From: Thalassia testudinum
Lineage: Eukaryota > Streptophyta > Magnoliopsida > Alismatales > Hydrocharitaceae
Reading direction: 5' to 3'
NCBI GenBank assembly: GCA_037157565.1
Contig: JAZHRO010000073.1
Coordinates: 15,878,501-15,942,500, forward strand
Length of the DNA: 64,000 nt
Part shown: one piece after another, positions 32,703 through 44,318 of the stretch
Layout: each line of letters starts with the position of its first letter
Numbering within the stretch: the first letter of the stretch is position 1
Notes under the pieces: model-generated
The model's input: only the letters and a program-made list of their open reading frames with translations
Database searches by the model: none
What the model was told of the DNA's origin: nothing
Translations under genes and position numbers: made by a program

Positions 32703-33630
32703 CTATGAGGTACAATTGGAAAACATGAAGAAGAATGAGGAAGAAAAGAATCTTGTAAGAAGGAAGAAGCATCTTGCTTTCAAGGCGACAAGAGAAGAAT
32801 CAGATATCGACGACTCTGATTCCAACAAAAAGGAAGAGCTTGCCCTTCTAACAAGCAAATTTTGGTGATTCATTCGCAAATAAGGTAAGAGAGTTAATAA
32901 GTTTTCAAATGACATAATTTGTTTTCAATGCAAGAAAAAAGGACACATGCAAAAAGATTGCTCATTGAACAAGAGGAAAAAGGAAGAAAAGGAGACAAAA
33001 GTATTAGATTGGAAGAAGGTGTCAAGGAAGGCGTACAAGGCAACGTGGGACAACAGCAACTCTAACATGGAATCTTCATCCAAAGAATTGAAGGAAAATG
33101 AAGTTGCTCATCTTTGTTTGATGGTAAACAACGATAGCACAGACAACAAGGTAGATTCTTAATTCTCATTTAATGAATTATTGCAAGTATATGAGGAATT
33201 ATATCCTAAGGCTAAAATGATTAGAAAAGAAAATAAAGTCTTGCATAGTAAATATCAAACCATAGAAATAGAGAAATCTTATCTACAAATTGAATTAGAC
33301 ATGGATAAAAATACTAATTCTCAATTGCATGTAATAATAGTAGAGTTAGAGGATATTTAGGAGCATTTTGAGGAGACCTTAAATAATCTAAAAATAACTA
33401 CTAGGTTAAACATTGAATTCTGTGATTCATTGAAAGCAAAATTTCAACATAAAAAGAACATACAAAATAAATCAAATGCACGTAGACATGCAAGGATTTA
33501 TCAAAAGGTCAAAAATCCTAAGAATTATAAATCTAACACAAAATGGGTCTATAAATCTAAGGATTTGAAAGAACCCAAAAGAAAATGGGTACCTAAACTA
33601 GACTTAATAAATTATTTTGTAGGTCAAGAA
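32703..33630 (+). pseudogene. gag of E, C-terminal part
   Basis: Begins in a coiled, Lys/Glu-rich region (YEVQLENMKKNEEEKN) and carries an intact zinc knuckle CFQCKKKGHMQKDC (about 32922-32963; CX2CX4HX4C), which binds RNA during packaging. A long coiled-coil tail follows (33180-33420) and the family's end motif KWVPKLDLINYFVGQ. It is interrupted by stops at about 32866, 32881, 33160 and 33358. Confidence 0.85.
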
Positions 33631-35090
33631 TGACAGGTGGATCCTCGATAGTGGGTGTTCAAAGTACATGACAGGACACTCCAACCTCTTTATAGAGTGG
33701 ACAAAGATTCACGACAGAGGACACGTCAAGCTTGGTGACAACAAACATTGTCTCCTTATTAGTGAGGGTATAATAGGTAACTAAACAGGTACATAAAATT
33801 CTTTTAGTAGAAAATTTAAAGCATGCTTAGCATTCCAGAATCCTGCTTAGCGTTAGTCAAATATGTGATAATGGTTGTGATGTTTTATTTACAAAAATCA
33901 ATTTTAAAATTCTAAAAGAAGGAACTAATATTATCTTAATTGAAGTTAATATTGTCTTAATTAAAGACTTTAGATATGAAAATATCTATGCTCTTCATTT
34001 CTCTCAAGAGAAATTTGTAAAATGTTTGCTTACCACTAATGTTGAAGTGGACTTATGGTACCGTAGGCTAGGTCATATCAACCATAAACATCTAAAGAAG
34101 CTAGCCAAAAGTTAGTAAGGGACCTACCCAAGCTAACTATTAAAAAGGATGCATTGTACAAATCATGTGAACTCAGAAAAATGTACAAAGCCTCCTATAA
34201 ATCAAAAGACCTAGTGTGTCAACCACACGACCATTAGAACTGTTACACCTTTATCTTTTTAGGCCAACATGATTTGAGAGCGTAAACGGACCAAAATTTT
34301 GCTTAGTTATTGTTGATGACTTCTGAAGGTTCACTTGGGTCATCTTCTTGAAACATAAGGATGACTCATTTGACTCCTTCCTAAGTCTTGCTTAAAGACT
34401 TCAAAAGAAAAAATACTCTTCTATTCTTAGACTTAGGAATGATCATCGGGGTGAATTTGAAAACGAGAAGTTTTCAAGATTCAATGTCAAATCTGGCATA
34501 ATCCATTAATTCTCATTCCCTCGGGCACCATCTCAAAATGGTGTAGTAGAGCACAAGAATCACACTCTACTAGAATGTGCTCGAACATTGCTCTTGGAGT
34601 TTGGGGTTGAAAAATATTTTTAGGTTGAAGATGTAAACACGGCCTATTATGTTATTAATTGACCTCTATTAAGGCCTATTCTTAAGAAAACTCCATACAA
34701 GCTATATTATGAGAAGTCTCCTAAGGTTTCCTATTTTAGAGTGTTTAGAAGTTAGTGTTATTTGTTAAACACCTGTGATCGAGTTGATAAGTTTGATGCT
34801 AAAGGTGATGAAAGCGTTTTTATTGGTTACGTAAATAGAAACAAAGCTTATCGAGTCTTTAACAAAAGAACTTTAGTCATAGAAGAATCCTTGCATGTTT
34901 CATATGATGAAACAAAGTTAGGAGAACCTAAACCCAATCAAGTAGAGTCGAATGATAAGGATACCCCCCTCATCGATGTGCCTAAAATGGAAGATACATG
35001 AAATGTACATGATCTTCCGAAACAATGAGTAGACCATAAGGATCACCCTCAAGAACAAGTTATTGGTGATATTGAACAAGGTATGAAAAC
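33631..35090 (+). pseudogene. Protease and integrase of E
   Basis: The protease opens with WILDSGCSKYMTG (Asp at 33647-33649; D-S-G intact) and HVKLGDN. The pre-integrase domain has LWYRRLGHINHKHLKKLA. The integrase core is eroded, but the third catalytic segment is clear as APSQNGVVEHKN (Glu present) near 34540, then LLECARTLLLEFG. Its C-terminal part (34762-35001) reads DRVDKFDAKGDESVFIGY. Several frames must be joined. Confidence 0.82.
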
Positions 35091-36660
35091 CCAGTCTTAA
35101 TTAAGGGTTGATTTTGTCCTTAATGCCTTTGTATCTCAACTTGAACCTAAAAAAGTTGATGAGGAATTAAAAGATGAGTTTTTGGTCATAGCTATGCAAG
35201 AGGAGCTACTATAAATTATAGGGAACAATGTATGGGATTTGGTACCTACTCCTGAGGGTAATTCCATTATTGGGACCAAGTGGGTGTTCCGAAATAAATT
35301 GAATGAACCTAGTGCAGTGATCAGAAACAAGGTCAGACTTATAGCTCAAGGCTACAATCAATAGGAGGGAATTGATTTTGATGAGACATTTGCTCTTGTT
35401 TCCAACTTGGAGTCTATTCAGATACTACTTGCTTTCACAAGTGCACAAGGCTTCAAGTTATATCAAATGGATGTCAAAAGCTCATTCCTTAATGGATATA
35501 TCAAGATGTTTATGTCCATCAGCCTCCTAGGTTGAAGGGCCAAGCATACTCAGAGCATATATACAAGCTCAACAAAGTGTAATATGGACTTAAACAAACT
35601 CCTAGAGCATGGTATGATTGACTTAGGTCTTTCCTTGTTCAGCATGGATATCAGATTGGAGTTGTTGATTCCACTCTATTTGTAAAGGACGATGGTAATG
35701 ACATCATGTTGGTCTAGATATACATCGACGATATCATATTTGGATCAACAAAGAAGTCCCTATTCATAGCTTTAGTAAGACTATGAAGACTAAGTTCAAA
35801 ATGAGTATGATGAGTGAACTCAAGTTCTTCCTAGGTCTCTAGATCCAACAATTGGTCACAAGAATTTACACTAGGCAAACCAAGTATGTTCTTGAAATTC
35901 TCAAGAAGTTTGACTTTGAAAATGTAAAAGGAAAAGAGACTCCAATTACTCCATCTACTTCTCTTGGTGAAGGGTTGTCTAGCAAGAAAGTAGATGAAAA
36001 GAAATACCGGGGCATGATAGGTTCACTACTATACCTTATAGCCTCTAGACGTGACATTCTTTTTTCCACATGTTTATGTGTAAGATTCCAGTTTGAACCT
36101 GAGGAATCTCACTTAAACATAGTAAAAAGAATATTTAGATACCTTAATTGCACAAGGAAACTTTGTCTCTTCTATCCTAAAGCACATACTTTATATCTTC
36201 TGTCCTATAGTGATGATGATTATGTAGGTAGTTGAACAGACCGAAATCGCACTAACAGTACTTGTCATTTCATTGGAGAATCTCTTATATCATTGTTCTC
36301 TAAGAAACAAACATGTGCTTCACTTTCTACAACTGAAGTAGAATATATTGCTACTTCACTTGCTTGCTCTTAGGTCACTTGGATGAGACAGACTTTGTCT
36401 AATTTTGGATTGAATTTCTTGCATTCTAAAATTCTTTATGACAACACTAGCTCAATCTATCTATCTAAGAATCCAGTACATCATTCACGTACCAAGCACA
36501 TAGATGTTCAACATAATTTTCTTAAAGATAATGTCCTTAATGGTGCTATAACTTAGAATTCATAGATACCCAAAACCAATTGGCAGACATTTTCACAAAA
36601 TCACTTACTATAGAAAGGTTCTACTTTATAAGAAAATTAGGGCTTTATACCGTAAAAGAA
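35091..36660 (+). pseudogene. Reverse transcriptase and RNase H of E
   Basis: RT: VWDLVPTPEGNSIIGTKWVF, GIDFDETFALV, YQMDVKSSFLNGYIK (first Asp), a base loss before VYVHQPP, LNKVxYGLKQTPRAWYD, and the catalytic pair in IYIDDIIFGS (about 35723). Then FKMSMMSELKFFLGL and YRGMIGSLLYLIASRRDI (35850-36235). RNase H: CASLSTTEVEYIATSLACS and SRTKHIDVQHNFLKD, the SIRE-type ending. Active-site residues are visible but stops are frequent. Confidence 0.85.
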
Positions 36661-37469
36661 ATTCAAAATTAATAGCTTGATTTTTTTACAGCTTGTTTGT
36701 AATTATCAAAAAACCTAAGGGCTTAACTGCAATACCTAATATTTGCAGTAAGGGGTATAATGCAATATTTTCATTTCATTGAAAATTTCAGGGTGTTATT
36801 TGCATTGTGTATGCTTAAGTTGGGTGATTTATTGAATTCTTTAATCAATACCTAGGTTCTAAATTATTTCTCTGGTCATGTGCTTTACACATGACCCATC
36901 TAATATAAAAGTGGGCATGTGCAAAAACCTCTTGCATTTTCAAACCTCCAAATCCCTAAGCCCTTTCTCCTCTTAAGATCTCTAAAAGAAGCTCTCATCA
37001 CCAAGTCACTTTCCTAAGGTGATTTCTTCTCCTTAATTCTTACTGCTGATTTTCTTCCTTTAGATCATGAGTTTCTCTTTTTTCCTCTTCCACGACCTGT
37101 TGCTACTACAGATCGCTTTTTTCTTAACTGATACCAATCGGTACCAGTACCCATCATCGGTACTGCTACCTCTTGGCTGTAGCAAATGCCTGCTAATGGT
37201 AATAGGTATCAATACTGATGGTGAGTACAGGTGCCTGCCTATTCATTAGTTTAATCTATATACCAACCACTACCAGTACGCATGACCAATATCAGTACTC
37301 ACAGGCTTGTGTGTATTTTTTGTAATACACACAGTACTAGTACTCCTGACTAGTACGTGTACAAGTTGGATCTGTATTGGTAATTAGTATTGTTACTTAT
37401 ACTACTTATCTATTGGTTAACACTGCTAATATTTTCGTTCGTTTCTTTTGTTTTCTTTGATGTGGTCAG
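36661..37469 (+). other. Spacer between pol and env-like gene of E
   Basis: About 800 bp without supported coding sequence. It includes iterated GGTACT/AGTACC words between 37130 and 37380 (for example CCAATCGGTACCAGTACC and CCACTACCAGTACGC), comparable to the word arrays in the same spacer of element F. The short frame at 37067-37249 has no recognised content. Confidence 0.55.
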
Positions 37470-37735
37470 ATGGCACCTAAATCTAAGGCTAAAGCTAAGG
37501 TACCTTAAGATGCATTTCATAAGTTCTACAACAATGAGGATGCTAAAGCAAGATTCAACTTTTATAAAGTACTAAAGCTACACCATTGTTGGCCTACGTA
37601 GTGGAAGGACTTTAGTCTACACCTTATCTATTGAAGAGGCAACTTGGGACTCGAGGACGAGGTATAGATCAAGTACCCCCACCTCTTCCATGTTTGAGGT
37701 ATCTTTGATTTCACAAACAAAATCCTTTTAATTAG
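37470..37735 (+). pseudogene. Env-like (plant transposon protein) gene of E, fragment
   Basis: Starts MAPKSKAKAKVP, like the F copy (MAPKRACASSSG at 53163), then a stop and HKFYNNEDAKARFNFYK, LEDEV and IFDFTNK. SIRE elements carry an extra gene here, often called env-like; its function is unproven. Only about 90 residues survive, with four or more stops, and the rest is missing at the boundary with unassigned DNA. Confidence 0.55.
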
Positions 37736-38195
37736 GTTGTAGTGATTCAAAAATTTTGGCTAACTTGGAAACCCATTTAATCCATGATGTTTTATGATTC
37801 AAGGGGACCCATGAACCTATTGCATTCTCCATTAATTAGGGTTAACATTTTTTTTTTGGTGAGGGGCCCTTTGTAAAAGAATTTTGTTGTGGGACTTACT
37901 TGCCACTCAAGTAAGTGAGTGGAGGGAGCTATTAGGAAAATTTCCCACCATAGTTAAGTTAAGTAGCTTCAATGGGAAGCCACACCTTCTAGCACCGACG
38001 TGTGTGTGTTTGTGTGTGGGTGACCCCCATGTACAACAAGGAAGAAGGAGAAGACCACCCTCTCCAACTCTTCTTCCTTCCCGTCCTCTCCCGCAGCAGC
38101 TGCTGCTGCTACAACCGCAGTTGTTGCTAGCACTCTTATTGTTGGTGTGTTGGTGAAGGACACAAGAGGAGAGTAGAGAAAGGTCCACCACCTTT
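37736..38195. other. Unassigned 460 bp
   Basis: Lies between the end of E's extra gene and the LTR of copia I. It contains a T-run, a TG-rich patch (38005-38023) and a CAGCAGCTGCTGCTG-like patch (38093-38107). The frames 37884-38156 (+) and 37907-38191 (-) overlap on opposite strands and look like low-complexity artefacts. It may belong to E's missing 3' part or be older DNA. Confidence 0.4.
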
Positions 38196-39627
38196 TGTTA
38201 GTACTTTAGTACTACACAAACTCTATTTTGATGTTTTACAAAATCTTTATTATGTTGTTTATATTACATTTCAACTTTGCTGGTCTTTTAGGAACACAAG
38301 TGATGTACACCTTATCAAGAAGACATGGTTTTATTTTTATTAATATTATTAAATTACTTGTTAAAGAGACATAAACACTTGTGCACATAACTGCGAAATT
38401 TGGTTAATTAAATGTTTAATAAATCAACACATTTTAACTTGACTAAAATTTTATAATCATTGTATATTTTCATTTTAACATTGGAAATTCTTCCAAAATA
38501 CCTCTATCGATCAAATGTCTTTAATTGAAATGTTTTCCCTCATTTATCACATGCTATAACCATTGAAAATAAATAAAATCAAAATTAAACAATTAGTCGC
38601 ATAATTAATTTGAACTAAAATCTATTAAATGACTAATTTCCAAAATGCAGTTTCCACTTAAAATTAATGTGTGGTTATCTTCTTTTGGAAAATACCTTAA
38701 CGTTGGGCATCAACATACGACACCTTTTGAAAGGACACCATTATCTCTATAAATACTCATTTATTCCTTCATCAACAACACACAATATGTTACATTAATT
38801 CCTATTATACCACACGCAAAACTTCTTCAACATGGAAAGTCTTCTTGCGCACAAAATTCTTCAAGCCTTCTCATCATAGTACTCATGTTCTTAAGGCCTC
38901 CTTCTACGTCCATGCTCATAAAGGTTACTCAAAAAAGTAGTATTTGATCATTGATCAATTGAATATTATTGGTTATTGCTTGTTGATCATTGATTGAAAA
39001 TTCCTCATTTCTTACTCCTTACTTTCACATGATTATTATAGATCAATTTTGGAAAGTTTCATTGGAGTAAACTTTTGATATTGAACCTATATCTTCATGA
39101 CACTTTTCAAAGAATTATCAAAAGCTTTCTTGTGTGTATTTTTTTTTTAAAGATCATTTTCATACTCCATTTTTCACGTGCAAAATTTCATACTCAAAGA
39201 AAGACTATTTTGGAATAATTTTGATTATCATTTGAGCATATTTTTGCATCCACAGTTACACTTGACTCTACAGGATTTTTGTAACACTTTAATCTTTTGA
39301 TTATTGTTGTTGTTGGGTTTTCAATTGTGGAATTCTCGTTCTTCTTGGATAGAACAAAATTTCTTTTTTGTGGGTTGTACAAGAAAGTGTTTGTTGTAAT
39401 TGAGGATTACCACCCTCGATTGAAAGTGGTAGTATAGTGGATTACTTGCATTGAGCAAGTGGAAAATCCTTGTTGGAAGACAAGGAAGAGGTTTTTTCTA
39501 GTTAAAGGATTTCCTCTCTATAAATCCTATGTTCAATTTGTAGTTTAGGAATCTTTTTGCAAATTATTGTTTTAAATTTCATATTTTTATATTGTGTGCA
39601 ATTCGCCCCCTTCTTGTTCCATCCTCA
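38196..39627 (+). repeat. 5' LTR of copia I
   Basis: 1432 bp, TG to CA. It starts with TGT, then TAGTAC-TTTA-GTACTA, then C and ACA, so the terminal TGT can pair with ACA past one bulged base (38196-38218). It ends ATCCTCA before the primer site. U5 carries GGTAGTATAGTGGATTAC, similar to phrases in the U5 of F and of solo LTR H. The start is inferred from the hairpin and TG; no 3' copy is available. Confidence 0.6.
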
Positions 39628-39629
39628 TT

Positions 39630-39646
39630 TGGTATCAAAGTAAGTT
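39630..39646 (+). other. Primer binding site of I (tRNA-Met)
   Basis: TGGTATCAAAGTAAGTT, close to the copia standard TGGTATCAGAGC that pairs with the initiator tRNA-Met 3' end. There is one transition in the first 11 bases and further decay after that. Confidence 0.75.
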
Positions 39647-39687
39647 ATCACCACTTTTCTGAAGTACATTTCAGGTGATTTTCCAAT

Positions 39688-41367
39688 ATGAGCACAAGAG
39701 TTGTTGCTACTACCTCCTCCAACAATGGTCACTCCACCACCAAGCCACCATTCCTTGATGGATCAAATTGAAACTACTAGCATCAAAGGATGGAGATTTT
39801 TCTCCAATCCAGTGACTACTCAATCTAGGACATGGTGGAGACTCCATATGTGAAGCCTCTGAAACTTGATGCAGGCATTTATACTAATGATCAAAAGAGG
39901 CAATTAGCATCGAATTCAAAAGGCATGAATGCTCTTTATTGTGCCTTGAGTACTAAAGAATTCAGTAGAGTTTCTCAATGCTTGATGGCCAATGAAATTT
40001 GGAGAACTCTCAAAACCACTCATGAAGGAACTACCAAGGTAAAAAGTTCCAAAATTATTTTATTGGCTAATAATTTTGAAATGTTTGAGATGTAGGAGCA
40101 TGAAACTATAAAGGTTATGTTTACACGTTTTACTAATATTGTAAACAACCTCAAAACACTAGGAAAGAATTTTGTAAAAGGTGAATTGGAAGGAAAGATT
40201 CTTAGATCTCTTACTAGCAAGTTTAAATCTAAGGTTACTGCAATTGAAGAAACCAATGATGTTGAAAGTCTTGACATGGAAAACTTGATTGTCAATCTTA
40301 TGGCTTATGAAAATAAGCTCTCGCAAAAGAAGAAAGGCAATGAAGATTCCAGGAAGAAACAACTTGCATTCAATTTAGAAGAAGATTCAAATGAAATATC
40401 AAGAAATGATGAAGGCATAGTGCTCTCATCAAGAAATTTCAAGCATTTTCTCAAAAATAAGAGGTCATTTAAGAAGAAGAAAGATGATAAGAAGGAAGAG
40501 CCTATCACATGCTACAACTACAGAAAGAAAGAAAAGAAAAAGATTTCAAGAAGATGGACTTCACGCCCAAAAAGAAATTCAAGAAGTTCAAGAAGAAAAG
40601 AGCCTTTCAAACAACATGGGATGATTCTGATTCATCCTCAAGTGATTAAGAAAAATCTTCAAGTGAAGATATTCCTGAAGAAGAAGAAGCATGTCTAGGT
40701 CTTATGGCACATGAAGATGAGGTACAAAATCTTCCTTATGATGAATTGCTTGATGCTTCCAATGAATTATTTTTAGCTTTTAAATGACTAAAATCTGAGA
40801 ACAAGAATGTTAGATCTGAAAATCCATCTCTTAATTCTAAAAATTCTTATATAGCTTGTGAAAATCTCTCTCTTATTGATAAAGTTGAAAATCTTGAAAG
40901 TAACATAGCATCTATTACTAAAAAGAATAATTTGATAAAATTTGAGATTGCTATTGTCAATGAAAAAAATCAAATGCTTGTTAAACAGAATTCTTTTCTT
41001 ACATCTAAAGTGAATGTTCTAAGAGAAAAGATCAATTCTTTAAAATTAATTATTCAAAAATTTAGAAAAGATTAAGAAATATTGTTGAATAATCTTTGCA
41101 AGCTTACTAGAGGAAAGGAAAACTTGAATAAGCTTATTGGAAACCAACATGCATACAATAATAAAAATGGAATTGGTTCTCTTATTCTTATGTTCTTCTT
41201 AAAATAGTAATTATTTGCTTAGTCAAAAAGTTGAAAAAGGAGTAACTTCCATACAAAACAAATGGAAGAAAACTAACCCCTATGGACGCAAAAAAATAAT
41301 GGGTACCAAAATCAATTTTAAGTACTTATTTTGTAGGACAAGAAGAAGTTGATTACTCCAAGTGGAC
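39688..41367 (+). pseudogene. gag of I
   Basis: ATG at 39688 (MSTRVVATTSSNNG). Copia gag core (UBN2-type): KPPFLDGSN, IWDMVETPYVKPLKLD, MNALYCALSTKEFSRVS, EIWRTLKTTHEGTTKVK, LGKNFVKGELEGKILRSLT. Then a basic stretch with a damaged knuckle, CYNYRKKEKKK, in which the second Cys is Tyr and the His/Cys half is lost by frame change. The coiled tail continues to 41040, and the end motif is FVGQEEVDYSKW. Stops at about 39769, 40093 and 40700 onward. Confidence 0.85.
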
Positions 41368-41592
41368 GTATGTGATCGGGTTTTTACATGGTTTGTAAAA
41401 TGAAGCTTTTATAAGTCATTGAAATGCGTAAAAATTGATTCACTTTTAAATTTGTAGCCTAGATAGTGGTGGTATCTAGGGTTGTCCAAGTAGGAAACTT
41501 TTGCAAAATAGAATCTCTTGCTTGAAACATAGGAAATCAACTTTCTTTTCAGGTTTTCCAATACAAGATTTTTATTTTTTTGAATAAAAAGG

Positions 41593-44318
41593 TGATGGGA
41601 ACACCATCATGAGCCATAACTAGCTCAATTTAATTTGATTAAGTCATTAAATGCTCCTACATAACCGCCAGAGGACTGTAGTTCATTGCATAATCATTTT
41701 GAGAGAAAAATAAGAAAATAGGGTTAAAATTTTAATTTTACCATCATTGCATGAATGCAGTACAATCATGGGTTTTCTCAAGGGTTAATTAAGGGTCAAA
41801 TGGTCCTAAAAGCCTAACAAGTGGGTTAGAACAGACAGAAAAGGGTTTTCACTTGTTCTGAGAATTAAATGACTTCTGAAACCCTAAAAACAGACCCGCT
41901 TAATTAACTGAGTGTCTGGTCAGGATAAAATTCACATAAACCCTTTAAAAATCATAGAAAAATATTCTCTATGGTTTGGTATCTTCAATTTGACCATTAG
42001 AACCCACCTTGACCCAAAACAGAGTCCTAGATAGACATTTACCCTAATTGGGGTTTTTGCATAAATTACCCAATCAAACTTCGTGAAAACAAAAATTTAA
42101 CTTCACCATTGGATTCCTTAGGTCCAAATTAAGTTTGTACCAAATTTGGGCTCAATTTTAGATTATCTTGACCTAGTTTGCAATTTGGTCCTCTCTGGTT
42201 CTTTTATATCACACATATGCCATTAACTTTCAAAATCCTTAAAAAAAGGCCCCTAAATTTGTCATCATTTTCATAAATGGGTCCTTTCCACCATGAATCC
42301 TATTTCTACAAACTCCGGCGACCTAAAATTTCCAAGTTCTCCTTGATTCCTTGACAAATCTCTCTCAGATTTGAAAGGGAAGCTCGTCAAGGAATTCCCT
42401 TCCTTTTGAGCCAATTCCCACACCCCAAAACCTTCCCAATCTCTCATGTGAATGCATAAGAGATTAGGGTATCCTAGAAATCCTATCTCCAGCGAAGCTT
42501 TCCAAGCTTGAAAAGCTTGCTTCCCAAGCTCGAAACTCCCTCCAAAGGCCTATACAAAGACCTCCAGATCATACCGAGCCTCCCAAGCTCGATTTCGACT
42601 GGATCTACCCTAAATTCTTCCCCTCTTAAACTAACTGAAAGGTTCCTCAAGCTCCAATGACTCTCCCTACCTCTCCTCATCATTTGACCGTAATACCGAC
42701 GGTAGATACTCCTTCCTCGTCTTCATCCAAGTCGTGCAGTACTAGCTGACGTCCCAATCTCCTTCGCCCTCTCCGTTCAACCCCCACTTGAGCCATCTTC
42801 GTCTCCAACGTCAGCCATACTGCAATCGGTGCCAACTCTGATCCCCATTGTCTGTTACCTATCTTTATCGACTCCTCAGCCACTACCCTTCACGACAGCA
42901 CCTTCGACACTCCGCTTCGACCTCTGCATCAACCTCTGTGACTTTGTCTTCCATCTCACCAGCATACCACCAGGAAGCGCTACCAGCCACTACAGACCAC
43001 CTGTGCCTCCCTTCCACACTCCTCACCATCGCCTCAACTCAGAGACTAAAACCCCTCAAGTAATTGAGGGGATTAGCCTCTTTAACACCTCACCGAACAA
43101 CCCACCTCCAGACCTTCATTTCCACCTTCGTCAGCCACCTACGACCACCTTCGTAGCATGCCACCATCACCCACACCATCGTCGCATCCCTGTGAAGCTC
43201 TTGAACCTATTTAACATGGCTGCAAGGCTATATTCTTATTTCAGGTCTTCATTGCCTCGATCGCCATTAGCGAAGCTTTAAGCAAAGCTTCAACCTCGCT
43301 CCACCTGTAGGCCCCAGGTGCAGCGAAACGTCTCCAGAAGCACAACCAATGAGCCAATTTGGCTCTTTGATTGAGCCTTTGACCATAATCGCACGAAGCA
43401 TCAGCAGTGGCGCATGCAGAGGAAAGGAGGTGGGATTAGTCCCACCTTGGAAGTTGACGAGCGTCCACACACGCATAAATTGATTTTTTGCCTCTAGCTG
43501 TTCACCTCCTAGCCACGGCTTGAGGTCCCATGCACCCCACGCACCTCGCCTGTGACACTTCACCCACGGGTCTGGTGAATCCGATTACCTGCCTAAGCCA
43601 AACACTCCTCGATTGCTACCCACTGCAGGTAGCCCTGGACCCAAGTGTGCACTTGACCCGAATACCCAATTACCCATTATTGTGGAAGGCTTTGGGAGAG
43701 CGGATCCCAGGGAGAGAAAGAGAGAGAGTCCACGGGGATAGGGGGGTTTTTGCTCTCACTGGTACCTATGCGACCCTTAGTTGTAGAAAGAAGCAGAGAA
43801 AGAAAGGAGAAGAGAAGAAGAGCAGTAGAAAGGCAAAGAAGAAAGAAAGAGTTCTGAAGAAGAAGACGAAGAAAGGAGAAGAGAAGGAGAGCAGCTGAGA
43901 CAGAAGCAGAGAAGAAAGAAGGAAGAGACCCTTGAGTCCCTTGGAAGCACTGTAGCAACTGGCTGTTTAAGCCATCTGATACAAGCTCTATCATCTGATT
44001 GCATATATTGGAGGCTTTATTTCCTTGATTGATACTTATTAATTTAGTTGCTATTATTGTGAGGAGTAATTAGTGATTCAAATCACCATTTTACTCTATT
44101 CTTTTTGCATATTGATACTTGACATTCTTGTTATATCATTTTGGTTGCAATCTTATATATCTTTGATTCAAATTGTGATCTTGAGTTTTAAATTGCCATA
44201 TTTCTCCTTGTGTTCAACCTCGAACTTTCATTCGAGTAATAAATATTATATATTTTCGCACTAATTCGATCTATACTACAACACGACGATTTTAAAACCC
44301 ATTTCAGAGTGACTAACA
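41593..44318 (+). repeat. Solo LTR C5 (Athila C family) inside K
   Basis: About 2.73 kb. It starts TGATGGGAACACCATCA, nearly the same as the 13942 and 12282 copies, and ends near GACTAACA. The right edge is uncertain by a few bases: the flanks AAAGG and CAATG match at only three of five positions. U5 has CTATACTACAAC then ACGACG (44271-44287), complementary to tRNA-Asp. A 130-base polypurine stretch lies at 43791-43925. Open frames at 42829-43281, 43530-43898 and 43677-43994 are LTR shadows. Confidence 0.8.

Larger units (their letters stand above)
32702..37735 (+). mobile_element. SIRE-like Ty1/Copia element E, 5' end displaced
   Basis: Plus-strand copia element in the order gag, protease, integrase, RT, RNase H, spacer, env-like gene start. 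The 5' LTR and gag N-terminus are not in the window because LTR L (with D and its contents) was inserted in gag at 32702. Order and motifs (KHIDVQHNF, the extra gene starting MAPKSK) point to the SIRE/Maximus lineage. Many stops. It is the outermost host of the left nest. Confidence 0.8.

Noticed and set aside
37884..38191. Frames on both strands with Leu- or Ser-rich content
   Set aside because: They arise from CAGCAGCTGCTG and TGTG low-complexity runs and overlap on opposite strands.
42829..43898. Overlapping Pro/Ser/Lys-rich frames in C5 as a gene
   Set aside because: They are LTR interior; the other C-family LTRs carry no equivalent open frame.
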